Assembly: GCA_905236465.1 (NCBI GenBank)
Contig: CAJOQA010000218.1
Coordinates: 1 to 10,561 of the forward strand
Length of the DNA stretch: 10,561 nt
Source of the DNA: an uncultured Treponema sp.
Lineage (GTDB): Bacteria; Spirochaetota; Spirochaetia; Treponematales; Treponemataceae
Direction of reading: 5' to 3'
The position numbers were made by a program, and so were the translations under genes. This document shows, one piece after another, positions 1 to 6,461 of this stretch. Each line of letters starts with the position of its first letter. Position 1 is the stretch's first letter. A model generated the notes under the pieces. It was not told the DNA's origin, made no database searches, and was given only the letters and a program-made list of their open reading frames with translations.

Positions 1-277
1 CAAGAATTTCAACAAAACCACGGCTAAAACGGTCAAAGTTGTAGGAATTTATAATGTGAAGGTGTAGGGAAGCTGAATTGAATTGTGTCAATAAATAAAT
101 CTTTCTAAATCCTGAGTTGATACAGTTGGAAATAGGTATATCTACAATTCTGTACTTTCCACCAAATGGAACAGCTGGCTTTGATCTTTCTTTTGTAAGT
201 GGGTAAAGTCTAGTGCCTTTTCCTCCTCCTAAGATTATGGAAAGCACACGTTCTTCGTCATTGTTCTGAGCAGGCAT
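1..277 (-). CDS. glgC: Glucose-1-phosphate adenylyltransferase, N-terminal part (cut by window edge)
   Basis: The enzyme makes ADP-glucose from glucose-1-phosphate and ATP, the committed step of bacterial glycogen synthesis in the cytoplasm. I translated the minus strand and see about 92 N-terminal residues. The nucleotide-binding loop GGGKGTRLYPLT spans residues 17-28. It is followed by KPAVPFGGKYR (33-43) and IVDIPISNC (44-52), the hallmark of GlgC rather than of other sugar nucleotidyltransferases. The start at 277 is preferred because a GGAGG lies 11 nt upstream of it. An in-frame ATG at 295 overlaps that GGAGG and has no site of its own. The gene is divergent from flgF and has a strong promoter at 364-392. 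The C-terminal hexapeptide-repeat domain would lie outside the window. Family assignment is firm; full length cannot be judged. Confidence 0.93.
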   Translation of the reverse strand, partial: MPAQNNDEERVLSIILGGGKGTRLYPLTKERSKPAVPFGGKYRIVDIPISNCINSGFRKIYLLTQFNSASLHLHIINSYNFDRFSRGFVEIL

Positions 278-343
278 TATTATTAATTCCTCCATGATTA
301 AATATATTATTTTATTGGTTCCATACTTTTACTGAAAAAATCT

Positions 344-391
344 TCCATAAAAGCACTGATTTTATTATAAGTCAGGTTTTCCATAAAAGCA
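344..391. repeat. Pair of 13-bp direct repeats on the glgC promoter (operator candidate)
   Basis: TTCCATAAAAGCA occurs identically at 344-356 and 379-391, a 35-bp period. On the glgC strand it reads TGCTTTTATGGAA. The distal copy covers most of the -35 box and part of the spacer; the proximal copy sits at about +1 to +14. A shorter match, TTCCATA, is at 320-326. A regulator bound at both copies would block or loop the promoter. This role is inferred from placement only. Confidence 0.45.
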
Positions 392-392
392 A
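364..392 (-). promoter_or_regulatory. Housekeeping (sigma-70 type) promoter of glgC
   Basis: Read on the minus strand, a TTGCTT -35 box (387-392) and a perfect TATAAT -10 box (364-369) are separated by exactly 17 bp. The expected transcription start is near 357, giving a leader of about 80 nt before the glgC ATG at 277. This is the best housekeeping promoter in the window. One copy of a 13-bp direct repeat overlaps its -35 and spacer, and a second lies at the start of the transcript. Confidence 0.72.
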
Positions 393-445
393 CAAAAAAA
401 TGAAGATAGTACAAAAAAATTGCTACTTCAAATCTACAAAAACAG

Positions 446-472
446 TAATTATCACTTTTCTTATGCCGATAA
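446..472 (+). promoter_or_regulatory. Sigma-28 (FliA-type) promoter of the flgF operon
   Basis: GCCGATAA at 465-472 is a perfect match to the sigma-28 -10 element. Fifteen bases upstream lies TAAT (446-449), three of four matches to the TAAA core of the -35 element at the standard spacing. The predicted start is near 479-480, which would put the GAGG ribosome-binding site of flgF (480-483) at the very 5' end of the message. I found no convincing sigma-70 promoter on this strand between 278 and 489. Confidence 0.62.
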
Positions 473-489
473 TAAAAAAGAGGTGTGTA

Positions 490-1287
490 ATGATTAGAGG
501 ATGGTATATCGGAGCAAGTGGAATGAATGCCCAACAAAATAGGTTGGATGCAATTTCTAATAACCTTGCAAATGTTGATACAACAGGTTTTAAAAAAGAA
601 ATTCCCGTGAGCAAGACATTCAGCGAACTTTTGCTAAGAAGAGCAGAGGCTGACGGTGTACATGTAACCCCTTTCGGCTCTACAGATCAAGCTCCTATTA
701 TAGGTAGTATTGGCCTTGGTGTGGAAACAAATGAGCTTTATACAGATTTTAGTCAAGGTTCCTTTAAGTCTACAGACACAAGTACAGATTTTGCACTTGG
801 CGGAAAAGGTTTTTTCGTTGTTCAGACTCCCGATGGAGAACGCTTTACCCGTAATGGAAATTTTCATTTAGGCAAAGAAGGAATTCTTCTTACAAAGGAA
901 GGCTATCCGGTCTTAGGAGAAAATGGACCTATTTCCGTTCCAGATACAAAATTTATTGTAAATCAGGATGGAATGATTGTTACAAAAGAAAATGAGCAGG
1001 TAGACCGCCTTAAGATTGTTGAATTTGACAACGACCGTTATTTAAAGAAGCAGGGCTCTTCTTTGTGGAATAAAAATGAGATTTCCGGTGACTATCATAT
1101 AGCAGAGGGAAAGGAAAGACCGAGGGTTCTGCAGGGCTATACTGAAACAAGCAATGTTAATGTAGTAAATGAAATGGTTCAAATGATTGAAGTGAACAGG
1201 GCTTATGAAGCTAACCAAAAGAGCGTCCAAAGTCAGGACTCTATGATGGATACACTTTGGTCAAAAGTTGTTACTGTAAACAGGTAA
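490..1287 (+). CDS. flgF: Flagellar proximal rod protein FlgF
   Basis: This is a structural protein of the flagellar rod, exported by the flagellar type III apparatus; in a spirochete the flagellum is periplasmic. The 265-residue product has the rod/hook N-terminal motif at residues 21-35 (AISNNLANVDTTGFK), a central GGKGFFVVQTPDG stretch, and the C-terminal rod/hook domain around 219-260 with NVNVVNEMVQMI and NRAYEANQ. Both termini form the coiled coils typical of the family. The frame stays open upstream to 400, but I chose 490 because GAGG lies 6 nt before it and the protein then begins MIRGWYIGASGM, as rod proteins do. flgG follows after 12 nt. It could be named as a second FlgG paralogue, but its place before a clear FlgG fits FlgF. 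A sigma-28 site lies just upstream. Confidence 0.9.
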   Translation: MIRGWYIGASGMNAQQNRLDAISNNLANVDTTGFKKEIPVSKTFSELLLRRAEADGVHVTPFGSTDQAPIIGSIGLGVETNELYTDFSQGSFKSTDTSTDFALGGKGFFVVQTPDGERFTRNGNFHLGKEGILLTKEGYPVLGENGPISVPDTKFIVNQDGMIVTKENEQVDRLKIVEFDNDRYLKKQGSSLWNKNEISGDYHIAEGKERPRVLQGYTETSNVNVVNEMVQMIEVNRAYEANQKSVQSQDSMMDTLWSKVVTVNR

Positions 1288-1299
1288 GGTAGGTAAAAA

Positions 1300-2094
1300 A
1301 TGGTAAGATCTTTATGGAATGCCGCAACTGGCATGAACGGTCAGCAGACTAATATTGATACGATTTCAAATAACCTTTCAAATGTCAATACAACAGGCTT
1401 TAAGCAGCATAGGGCAGAATTTGAGGACTTGCTTTATCAGAATGTAAAACTTGCAGGTACTCCCGCAACCGAAGATACTGTAACTCCTGTTGGTTTACAG
1501 ATGGGATCAGGTGTAAAGGTTGCTGCTACACAGCGCATAATGAGCCAAGGATCATTACAGGCAACAGGTGTTGATACAGATTTAGCCATTGTCGGTGATG
1601 GATTTTTCCGTGTCCAGCAGTATGACGGTTCTTGGGCCTATACAAGAGATGGCTCATTTAAGGTTGATTCAACTGGTCAGATGGTAACTGCAAACGGTCT
1701 CCGCCTTATTCCCGAAATTATTATGCCTGAAGGTTTCCAGTTGGAAACACTTGCAGTTTCAGACATGGGAAGGGTAACAGTAAAGGTCAACGGAAATCTT
1801 GATCCTATTGATGTCGGTCAGATTGAACTTTATCGTTTCCCCAATGCTGTTGGACTTGAAAACGTTGGTGACAACCTTTATAAGGTAACTAATGCCTCCG
1901 GAGATCCCATAGCAAGTCGTCCTGGAATTGACGGAATGGGTATTACAAAGCATAAATTCTTGGAAATGAGCAATGTTTCCGTTGTAAACGAAATGGTTGC
2001 CATGATAGTAGCGCAAAGAGCTTATGAGTTTAACTCAAAGGCTATACAAACGAGCGATAATATGTTGCAGACTGCAGCTGGACTAAAGAGGTAA
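1300..2094 (+). CDS. flgG: Flagellar distal rod protein FlgG
   Basis: FlgG forms the distal rod, the drive shaft joining the basal body to the hook. The product is 264 residues, the normal length. It starts MVRSLWNAATGM, has the rod motif SNNLSNVNTTGFK at 23-35, the central GVDTDLAIVGDGFFRV segment near 90-105, and the C-terminal domain from about 221 with NVSVVNEMVAMI, QRAYEFNSKAIQ and a terminal LQTAAGL. These ends are diagnostic of FlgG and fit it better than FlgF. AGG at 1291-1293 lies 6 nt before the start. The gene sits 12 nt after flgF and 4 nt before the rod-binding protein, so the three are almost certainly co-transcribed and co-translated. Confidence 0.94.
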   Translation: MVRSLWNAATGMNGQQTNIDTISNNLSNVNTTGFKQHRAEFEDLLYQNVKLAGTPATEDTVTPVGLQMGSGVKVAATQRIMSQGSLQATGVDTDLAIVGDGFFRVQQYDGSWAYTRDGSFKVDSTGQMVTANGLRLIPEIIMPEGFQLETLAVSDMGRVTVKVNGNLDPIDVGQIELYRFPNAVGLENVGDNLYKVTNASGDPIASRPGIDGMGITKHKFLEMSNVSVVNEMVAMIVAQRAYEFNSKAIQTSDNMLQTAAGLKR

Positions 2095-2098
2095 GTAA

Positions 2099-2671
2099 AT
2101 GGCTGTTAGCGGTGTAGGTGGTACATTTATTACAGGAACTCTTTCTGACGGTCAGGGGGCTATTGAACAGGCTAAGATTAATAGTGACAGAACCCGCTTT
2201 GAAGCTTTACTTAAGCAAGTAGAATCTTCAAAAGAGAATGAAAGTGTGCAAAAAAGTGTACATGATAATACAATTTCTGGTGTGGCTTCGTCTCAATTAG
2301 TTCATAATCATAGACTGAATGGTGATTACACACAGGGGTTTTCTGGCTACTACACGGCTGAAAGCGATAAAACTGCTAGTCCTGAAGGATTCGCTGCAAA
2401 TTCAAGCTCTTCAAAGGGGAAAAAGCCTGTTATAGATAGAACTTCTGAGCTTTATACCCAATCGAAAGAGCTTGAAAATTATTTTGTAAAAATAATGCTC
2501 TCTTCTGCCCGTAAAACTATACAAAAATCAGATTTGTTTGGCAAAGAAGATTATGCACGTGATATGTACGAAGACATGATGTATGATAACTATGCTGAGC
2601 AGATTACAAAAAATGCCCATTTAGGTCTTGCCGACCAGATTTACATTGAACTTTCAGGTCAAAGATCTTAG
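2099..2671 (+). CDS. flgJ: FlgJ-type rod-binding protein without muramidase domain
   Basis: This protein is expected to help cap or assemble the flagellar rod in the periplasm. Of 190 residues, about 118-186 form the rod-binding domain: KELENYFVKIMLSSARKT, then LFGKEDYARDMYEDMMYDNYAEQI and GLADQIY, as in the N-terminal half of enterobacterial FlgJ. The peptidoglycan hydrolase half of FlgJ is absent, which is usual in spirochetes and means wall cutting must come from another enzyme. The first 115 residues are Ser-, Lys- and Gly-rich, poorly conserved in appearance and probably disordered. A GAGG formed by the last codons of flgG lies 7 nt before the ATG, so translation is coupled. The stop at 2669-2671 falls just before a hairpin over the rnz start. 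Confidence 0.85.
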   Translation: MAVSGVGGTFITGTLSDGQGAIEQAKINSDRTRFEALLKQVESSKENESVQKSVHDNTISGVASSQLVHNHRLNGDYTQGFSGYYTAESDKTASPEGFAANSSSSKGKKPVIDRTSELYTQSKELENYFVKIMLSSARKTIQKSDLFGKEDYARDMYEDMMYDNYAEQITKNAHLGLADQIYIELSGQRS

Positions 2672-2678
2672 GCCCTAC

Positions 2679-2718
2679 GCCCTATTGAAGTAAAGTCTTT
2701 TTTTTACTAAAATAGGGC
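2679..2718 (+). promoter_or_regulatory. Hairpin burying the rnz ribosome-binding site
   Basis: GCCCTATT (2679-2686) pairs perfectly with AATAGGGC (2711-2718). After a 2x2 internal loop, AGTAAA (2689-2694) pairs with TTTACT (2703-2708), leaving an 8-nt loop. The AGGG at 2714-2717, the only ribosome-binding site for rnz, is inside the outer stem. A second GCCCTA at 2672-2677 could pair with the same 3' arm instead. The T-run lies in the loop and no T-run follows, so this is not a standard terminator. A role in translation control is inferred. Confidence 0.5.
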
Positions 2719-2725
2719 TATGAAT

Positions 2726-3646
2726 ATGGAAGCTTTTGTTTTGGGGTGTGGAGGCATGATGCCTTTGCCTTACCGTCATCTTACTTCAGTTTTACTTCGC
2801 CGTGATGGTGATTTGTTTTTATTTGATGGTGGTGAAGGAACTCAGGTTTCTTTAAGAAGACTTAATCTTAAGTGGAAAAAAATCACTGCTATATTTGTTT
2901 CTCATACCCATGCAGATCATGTAACTGGTCTGCCTGGTATTCTTATGCTATCTGCCCAAGTAGAACGGACAGAGCCGCTTTATATCTATGGCCCCCCTAA
3001 GATTGCAGAATATATTGAAACTAGTCGCAAAGTTCTTGATATGTACATTAACTATCCTATTATAGTAAAAGAAATTACTGCTCCTTGTCTTGTTCACGAA
3101 GGTGACGGTTTTTATGTAAGGGCCTTTCCCTTAGAGCACACAAAGACCTGCGTTGGCTACACTTTAGAAGAATTGGACAGGCCAGGGGAATTTTCTACCG
3201 AAAATGCTATTAGGCTAAAAGTACCTAAAGGTCCTCTTTGGGGGCAACTACAGCATGGGCAAAGCGTAATCAACAGCGATGGTATTGAAATAAAACCAGA
3301 AGAAGTTGTTGGAAAGCCCCGTAGTGGCAGAAAATTTTCTTTTGTTACAGATACACTATATCTTCCAAGTATTGCAAAAGAAGTGATGGGGTCAGATTTG
3401 CTCATTTGCGAAGGGATGTTTGCTGACGATTGTGAAGATCAAGCTAAAGAAAAAAAGCATATGACAGCAAGACAGGCTGCAACGATTGCTCGTGACGCAA
3501 ATGTTAGCAGAATGGCTATGATACATTATAGCCCCCGCTACACGGATAAAGAACTTGACATTTTGCTTAAGCAAGCAAAAGAAGTTTATCCTGCCGCTCA
3601 GCTTACCCGTGACAGAATGCATATAGAGATCCCTTATGTTGACTGA
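2726..3646 (+). CDS. rnz: Ribonuclease Z (tRNA 3'-processing endonuclease)
   Basis: RNase Z is a zinc-dependent metallo-beta-lactamase-fold endonuclease that trims the 3' trailer of tRNA precursors in the cytoplasm. Counted from the start at 2726 (306 residues), the HxHxDH motif in SHTHADH gives H60, H62, D64 and H65. Further metal or catalytic residues are H138 (PLEHTKT), D209 (VTDT), H245 (KKHMTA) and H267 (IHYSPRY). The flexible-arm region near 150-180 with KVPKGPLWGQL matches the tRNA-binding exosite of the short, homodimeric form. I prefer 2726 over the ATG at 2720: AGGG lies 8 nt before 2726 but only 2 nt before 2720, and MEAFVLG aligns with the usual family N-terminus. The glycine loop reads LGCGGMMP instead of the usual LGTxxxxP. 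The stop overlaps the next gene by 11 nt. Confidence 0.93.
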   Translation: MEAFVLGCGGMMPLPYRHLTSVLLRRDGDLFLFDGGEGTQVSLRRLNLKWKKITAIFVSHTHADHVTGLPGILMLSAQVERTEPLYIYGPPKIAEYIETSRKVLDMYINYPIIVKEITAPCLVHEGDGFYVRAFPLEHTKTCVGYTLEELDRPGEFSTENAIRLKVPKGPLWGQLQHGQSVINSDGIEIKPEEVVGKPRSGRKFSFVTDTLYLPSIAKEVMGSDLLICEGMFADDCEDQAKEKKHMTARQAATIARDANVSRMAMIHYSPRYTDKELDILLKQAKEVYPAAQLTRDRMHIEIPYVD

Positions 3647-4343
3647 AGAAGTTTGTGTTAAAGATTTCTGTAAAATTTTTGGGAAGGGGAGAAATCAAAA
3701 AACTGCTTGTTCCAATATCAATTTTCAAGCAAAAAGTGGTGAGGTGACTGGCATTATAGGACCAAATGGAGCAGGAAAGTCTACATTGCTAAAGGCTATT
3801 TGCGGATATTTTCTTCCTTCAAGCGGTTCTATAACTAAACCTGAAAGAAGTGTTTTTATTCCCGAATACCCTGATTTTGAATGTGAAAACCAAAATGTTT
3901 ATGAATATCTTTTTTTTCACTCCCTTCTTAGTGGCATAAAAAAGGAAGCAGTCCTTTCTCTTGTGAAAAAGGCCCTATCAGATTGTGACTTGTTAGAAGT
4001 TGCAGCTTCTAAGTTATCTGTACTTTCAAAAGGTTTTAGACAAAGGGTTGAAGTTGCAAGGGCTATAGTTTGTAATCCCAGTCTTATTGTTATGGATGAA
4101 TTTTCTTCAGGGCTCGATCCTATTCAAATTGTTAATATGAAAAAACTGATTAAGGGTCTTTCTAAAAGTAAAGTTTTTATACTCTCAACGCATAATATTG
4201 ATTATGCCTTAAAACTTTGTCATAAAATTTATATACTTAACAGAGGGCAGGTCGTAGCCCAGGGGACTGCTGATGAAATAATAGGGATCTCAAGGCAGCA
4301 AAACCTAGAAGCTGCCTTTGTTAAGCTTACAGAAGGAAGATGA
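3636..4343 (+). CDS. ABC transporter ATPase, GldA-like
   Basis: This is the nucleotide-binding subunit expected to power the membrane protein encoded next to it. The 235 residues include Walker A GPNGAGKST (42-50), Walker B LIVMDE ending at E155, the D-loop SGLD (158-161) and the switch histidine H186 in STHN. The signature is LSKGF (130-134) rather than LSGGQ, and the Q-loop position appears to be Glu in IPEYPDF. Both traits are typical of the GldA/NosF group of ABC-2 type exporters, so they are not defects. The ATG overlaps the rnz stop by 11 nt and the gene ends in a TGATG junction with the permease. The substrate is unknown. In Bacteroidetes gliding the related GldA-GldF-GldG set is needed for motility, but that role should not be transferred without data. 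Confidence 0.88.
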   Translation: MLTEEVCVKDFCKIFGKGRNQKTACSNINFQAKSGEVTGIIGPNGAGKSTLLKAICGYFLPSSGSITKPERSVFIPEYPDFECENQNVYEYLFFHSLLSGIKKEAVLSLVKKALSDCDLLEVAASKLSVLSKGFRQRVEVARAIVCNPSLIVMDEFSSGLDPIQIVNMKKLIKGLSKSKVFILSTHNIDYALKLCHKIYILNRGQVVAQGTADEIIGISRQQNLEAAFVKLTEGR

Positions 4344-6460
4344 TGAAATCTTTTTATAAGTATTATCTTTTTTGCCTACTCATAAGTCCTTTTTTTTATG
4401 TATCTTCTATTTTTTTTCTCTCTTTTTCTTTTGCTGATTTTTTTATTACAAGCGGAAGCTTTCGTTTTTTTTCGTATTTTCCATATGCTTTAAGTTTTTT
4501 TATTCCTGTCTTGCTTATCCTGCTACCAGCTTGTACTTTTCAATATGAAATAAAAAAACAGATATTTGCAAAATTTTTTGCTATCTTAACCTGCTTTTTT
4601 TTCATCCTTTTCCTAACACTTCCTTTTTCCCTGTATTTTCTCTTTGCTTCTCTCATAGAACTTTCCCAAATTATAAGCTGTTATATTGAAATACTATTAA
4701 ATTCTTTGTTTATTCTTACTTTTTCTCTTTTTTTATCAGTTTTAATTAGCCGAAAAGCCCTTTCATTTGCCTTTACAGCTTTTTTATCGCTTCTTTTCTT
4801 TTTGCTTTTCCACTTTGATTCTTTTCAGAAGGGGCTTTTAGATAGCCGTGATGTGTTTTTTTACCTTAATTTTTCAGTTTTTTTTCTTTTTCTTGCCTTT
4901 TATACCTTTGAAAAAAAACGGGGTGAGCTTTCCCCCATTTTTAAGAAGGTAGCATTTCTTTCTTTCTCTGCCTTTTTTTTGATTTTCTGTGATTCAAAAT
5001 TCTTCTATTTTAAGGTTGATTTCACGAAACAAAAGACTTTTTCCCTTTCATCTTATTCTAAAGAACTTTTGTCAGAAATAGATCAGCCCTTTACCATTGA
5101 ATACTATCGAAGCTCTCAGACAAAAAAACTTTTTAAGGAAACCTTAGATATTGATGATTTCCTAAAGGTCTTTGCAGCTGAAAGTCGGTATATTTCTTAT
5201 AAAGTTTTTGATGCTGACCGTCAAGAAGTTCAAAACAAGCTTTCTTCAGCAGGAATTTTTCCCCAGCCTGTAAGAAGTTCCTCAAAAAATCAAGACTCTA
5301 TTATAAACATCTATTCAACTGTAGTTCTTACTTATTTAGGACAAAGTCTTGTTATTCCTTTTGTAACTGGCTTAGAGAACTTTGAATATAGCCTGGCGGA
5401 AAAAACTTCTGCTTTAGTCCGTAAAAGTCAGCGTCCCATCCAGGTCCTTTTTGCTTATGGAAATGGAGATATAACTTTGCAAAGTGATGACTACCTGTAC
5501 TTAGTAAAAGTTTTGCAAAGTCAGGGCTTTTCCATTATCCAGACTTTTTTGCCTTCCCAAAGTGGTAATGGAAAAATTTCTTTCCCTCTTTTAGACCAAA
5601 TACCACTTCTTCTTATCGGTTCTGCTGATATTACAGCAGAAGATGCGCTTGTATTTGTCTCTTTTATAAAAAAAGGGGGAAAAGCCCTTGTTGCTTCCAG
5701 TCCCTTTGACATAAACATGCAAGATTGGACAGTTAGCAAAAGTCCTAATTCCAATCTCTTTTATGCGCTAGAAGAATTTGGTATATACTTTAAGGAAGAT
5801 TCAATTACCTCTGATACCAATAATTTCACTATTCCTTTTACAAATGATTCAAACACACTTTCTAAGGGAACCGTTGAATACATGCCTTATCCCTATTGGG
5901 TAAAAGTAGAAGAACAAAAAGCAGCTTCCCAGGGGCTAACTCTTATGTGGCCTTGCGCAATTGCTATAGACAATCAGGTTGCCGCAGATAGTGCTTTTAC
6001 CGTTTCTTCCTATTTAGTTACCCAAGATACAGCCTGGCAAACTAAGCTTAGTGATATTTCCTTGCTTCTTCAAGAGGCAGAAAAAGAAGATGAAAAAGGC
6101 CCCTTTAATCTAGCAGTTTCTCTAAGCCCTAGGGAAAGGTCAGGTGATATTTCTGCAATTTTTTTAGGAGACCGCCTTAGTTTTTCTTCACAGATGTTAC
6201 CTTTCATATCATCTGCTAAAATGTTAGACACAAGGCCCCTAGACTTTATTTGTGATAGTCTCTTAACCCTTAGTGGTGAGGATTCTTTAAGACAAGTTAA
6301 AGTAAAATCTAAAAAAGTGACAAGGGGAGAATGGAATATGACAGCTGCAAAAAAAATACTGCCAGTGGCTATAGTGGTACAAGTATTTTTTATTCTAAGT
6401 TCTTTTTCCCTTATGAAAGTAAAAAGGCTACGGTTAAAAAATAAAATCTTAGGAGAATAA
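4343..6460 (+). CDS. GldF-GldG-type ABC permease / auxiliary domain fusion
   Basis: This is a membrane partner of the upstream ATPase, about 705 residues. Residues 1-220 contain six or seven hydrophobic segments (near 9-29, 47-67, 78-103, 110-135, 140-160, 172-190, 203-217). The order of an extracellular RFFSYFPYALSFF segment, a helix, and a charged QYEIKKQ resembles GldF-like ABC-2 permeases. From about 226 (DFTKQKTFSLSSYSKELL) to 670 follows a GldG-type ABC_transp_aux domain, expected outside the membrane. A last helix lies near 672-690, with a basic tail. So two proteins that are separate in gliding bacteria are fused here. Phe is extreme: 57 of the first 240 residues. Start 4343 is preferred over 4340 because AAGGA lies 5 nt before it. 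The fusion reading is an inference from sequence style. Confidence 0.78.
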   Translation: MKSFYKYYLFCLLISPFFYVSSIFFLSFSFADFFITSGSFRFFSYFPYALSFFIPVLLILLPACTFQYEIKKQIFAKFFAILTCFFFILFLTLPFSLYFLFASLIELSQIISCYIEILLNSLFILTFSLFLSVLISRKALSFAFTAFLSLLFFLLFHFDSFQKGLLDSRDVFFYLNFSVFFLFLAFYTFEKKRGELSPIFKKVAFLSFSAFFLIFCDSKFFYFKVDFTKQKTFSLSSYSKELLSEIDQPFTIEYYRSSQTKKLFKETLDIDDFLKVFAAESRYISYKVFDADRQEVQNKLSSAGIFPQPVRSSSKNQDSIINIYSTVVLTYLGQSLVIPFVTGLENFEYSLAEKTSALVRKSQRPIQVLFAYGNGDITLQSDDYLYLVKVLQSQGFSIIQTFLPSQSGNGKISFPLLDQIPLLLIGSADITAEDALVFVSFIKKGGKALVASSPFDINMQDWTVSKSPNSNLFYALEEFGIYFKEDSITSDTNNFTIPFTNDSNTLSKGTVEYMPYPYWVKVEEQKAASQGLTLMWPCAIAIDNQVAADSAFTVSSYLVTQDTAWQTKLSDISLLLQEAEKEDEKGPFNLAVSLSPRERSGDISAIFLGDRLSFSSQMLPFISSAKMLDTRPLDFICDSLLTLSGEDSLRQVKVKSKKVTRGEWNMTAAKKILPVAIVVQVFFILSSFSLMKVKRLRLKNKILGE

Positions 6461-6461
6461 A

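Noticed and set aside
400..489. A 30-codon upstream extension of the flgF frame
   Set aside because: The ATG at 490 has a proper GAGG and gives the standard rod-protein N-terminus; the extension contains the sigma-28 box and looks non-coding.
307..537. Minus-strand open frame with repeated Met-Glu segments
   Set aside because: It spans the divergent promoters and the flgF start; the apparent peptide repeat is just the 13-bp DNA repeat read in frame, and there is no family resemblance.
2679..2718. Hairpin after flgJ as a rho-independent terminator
   Set aside because: The T-run is in the loop, no T-run follows the 3' arm on either strand, and the rnz start is immediately downstream.
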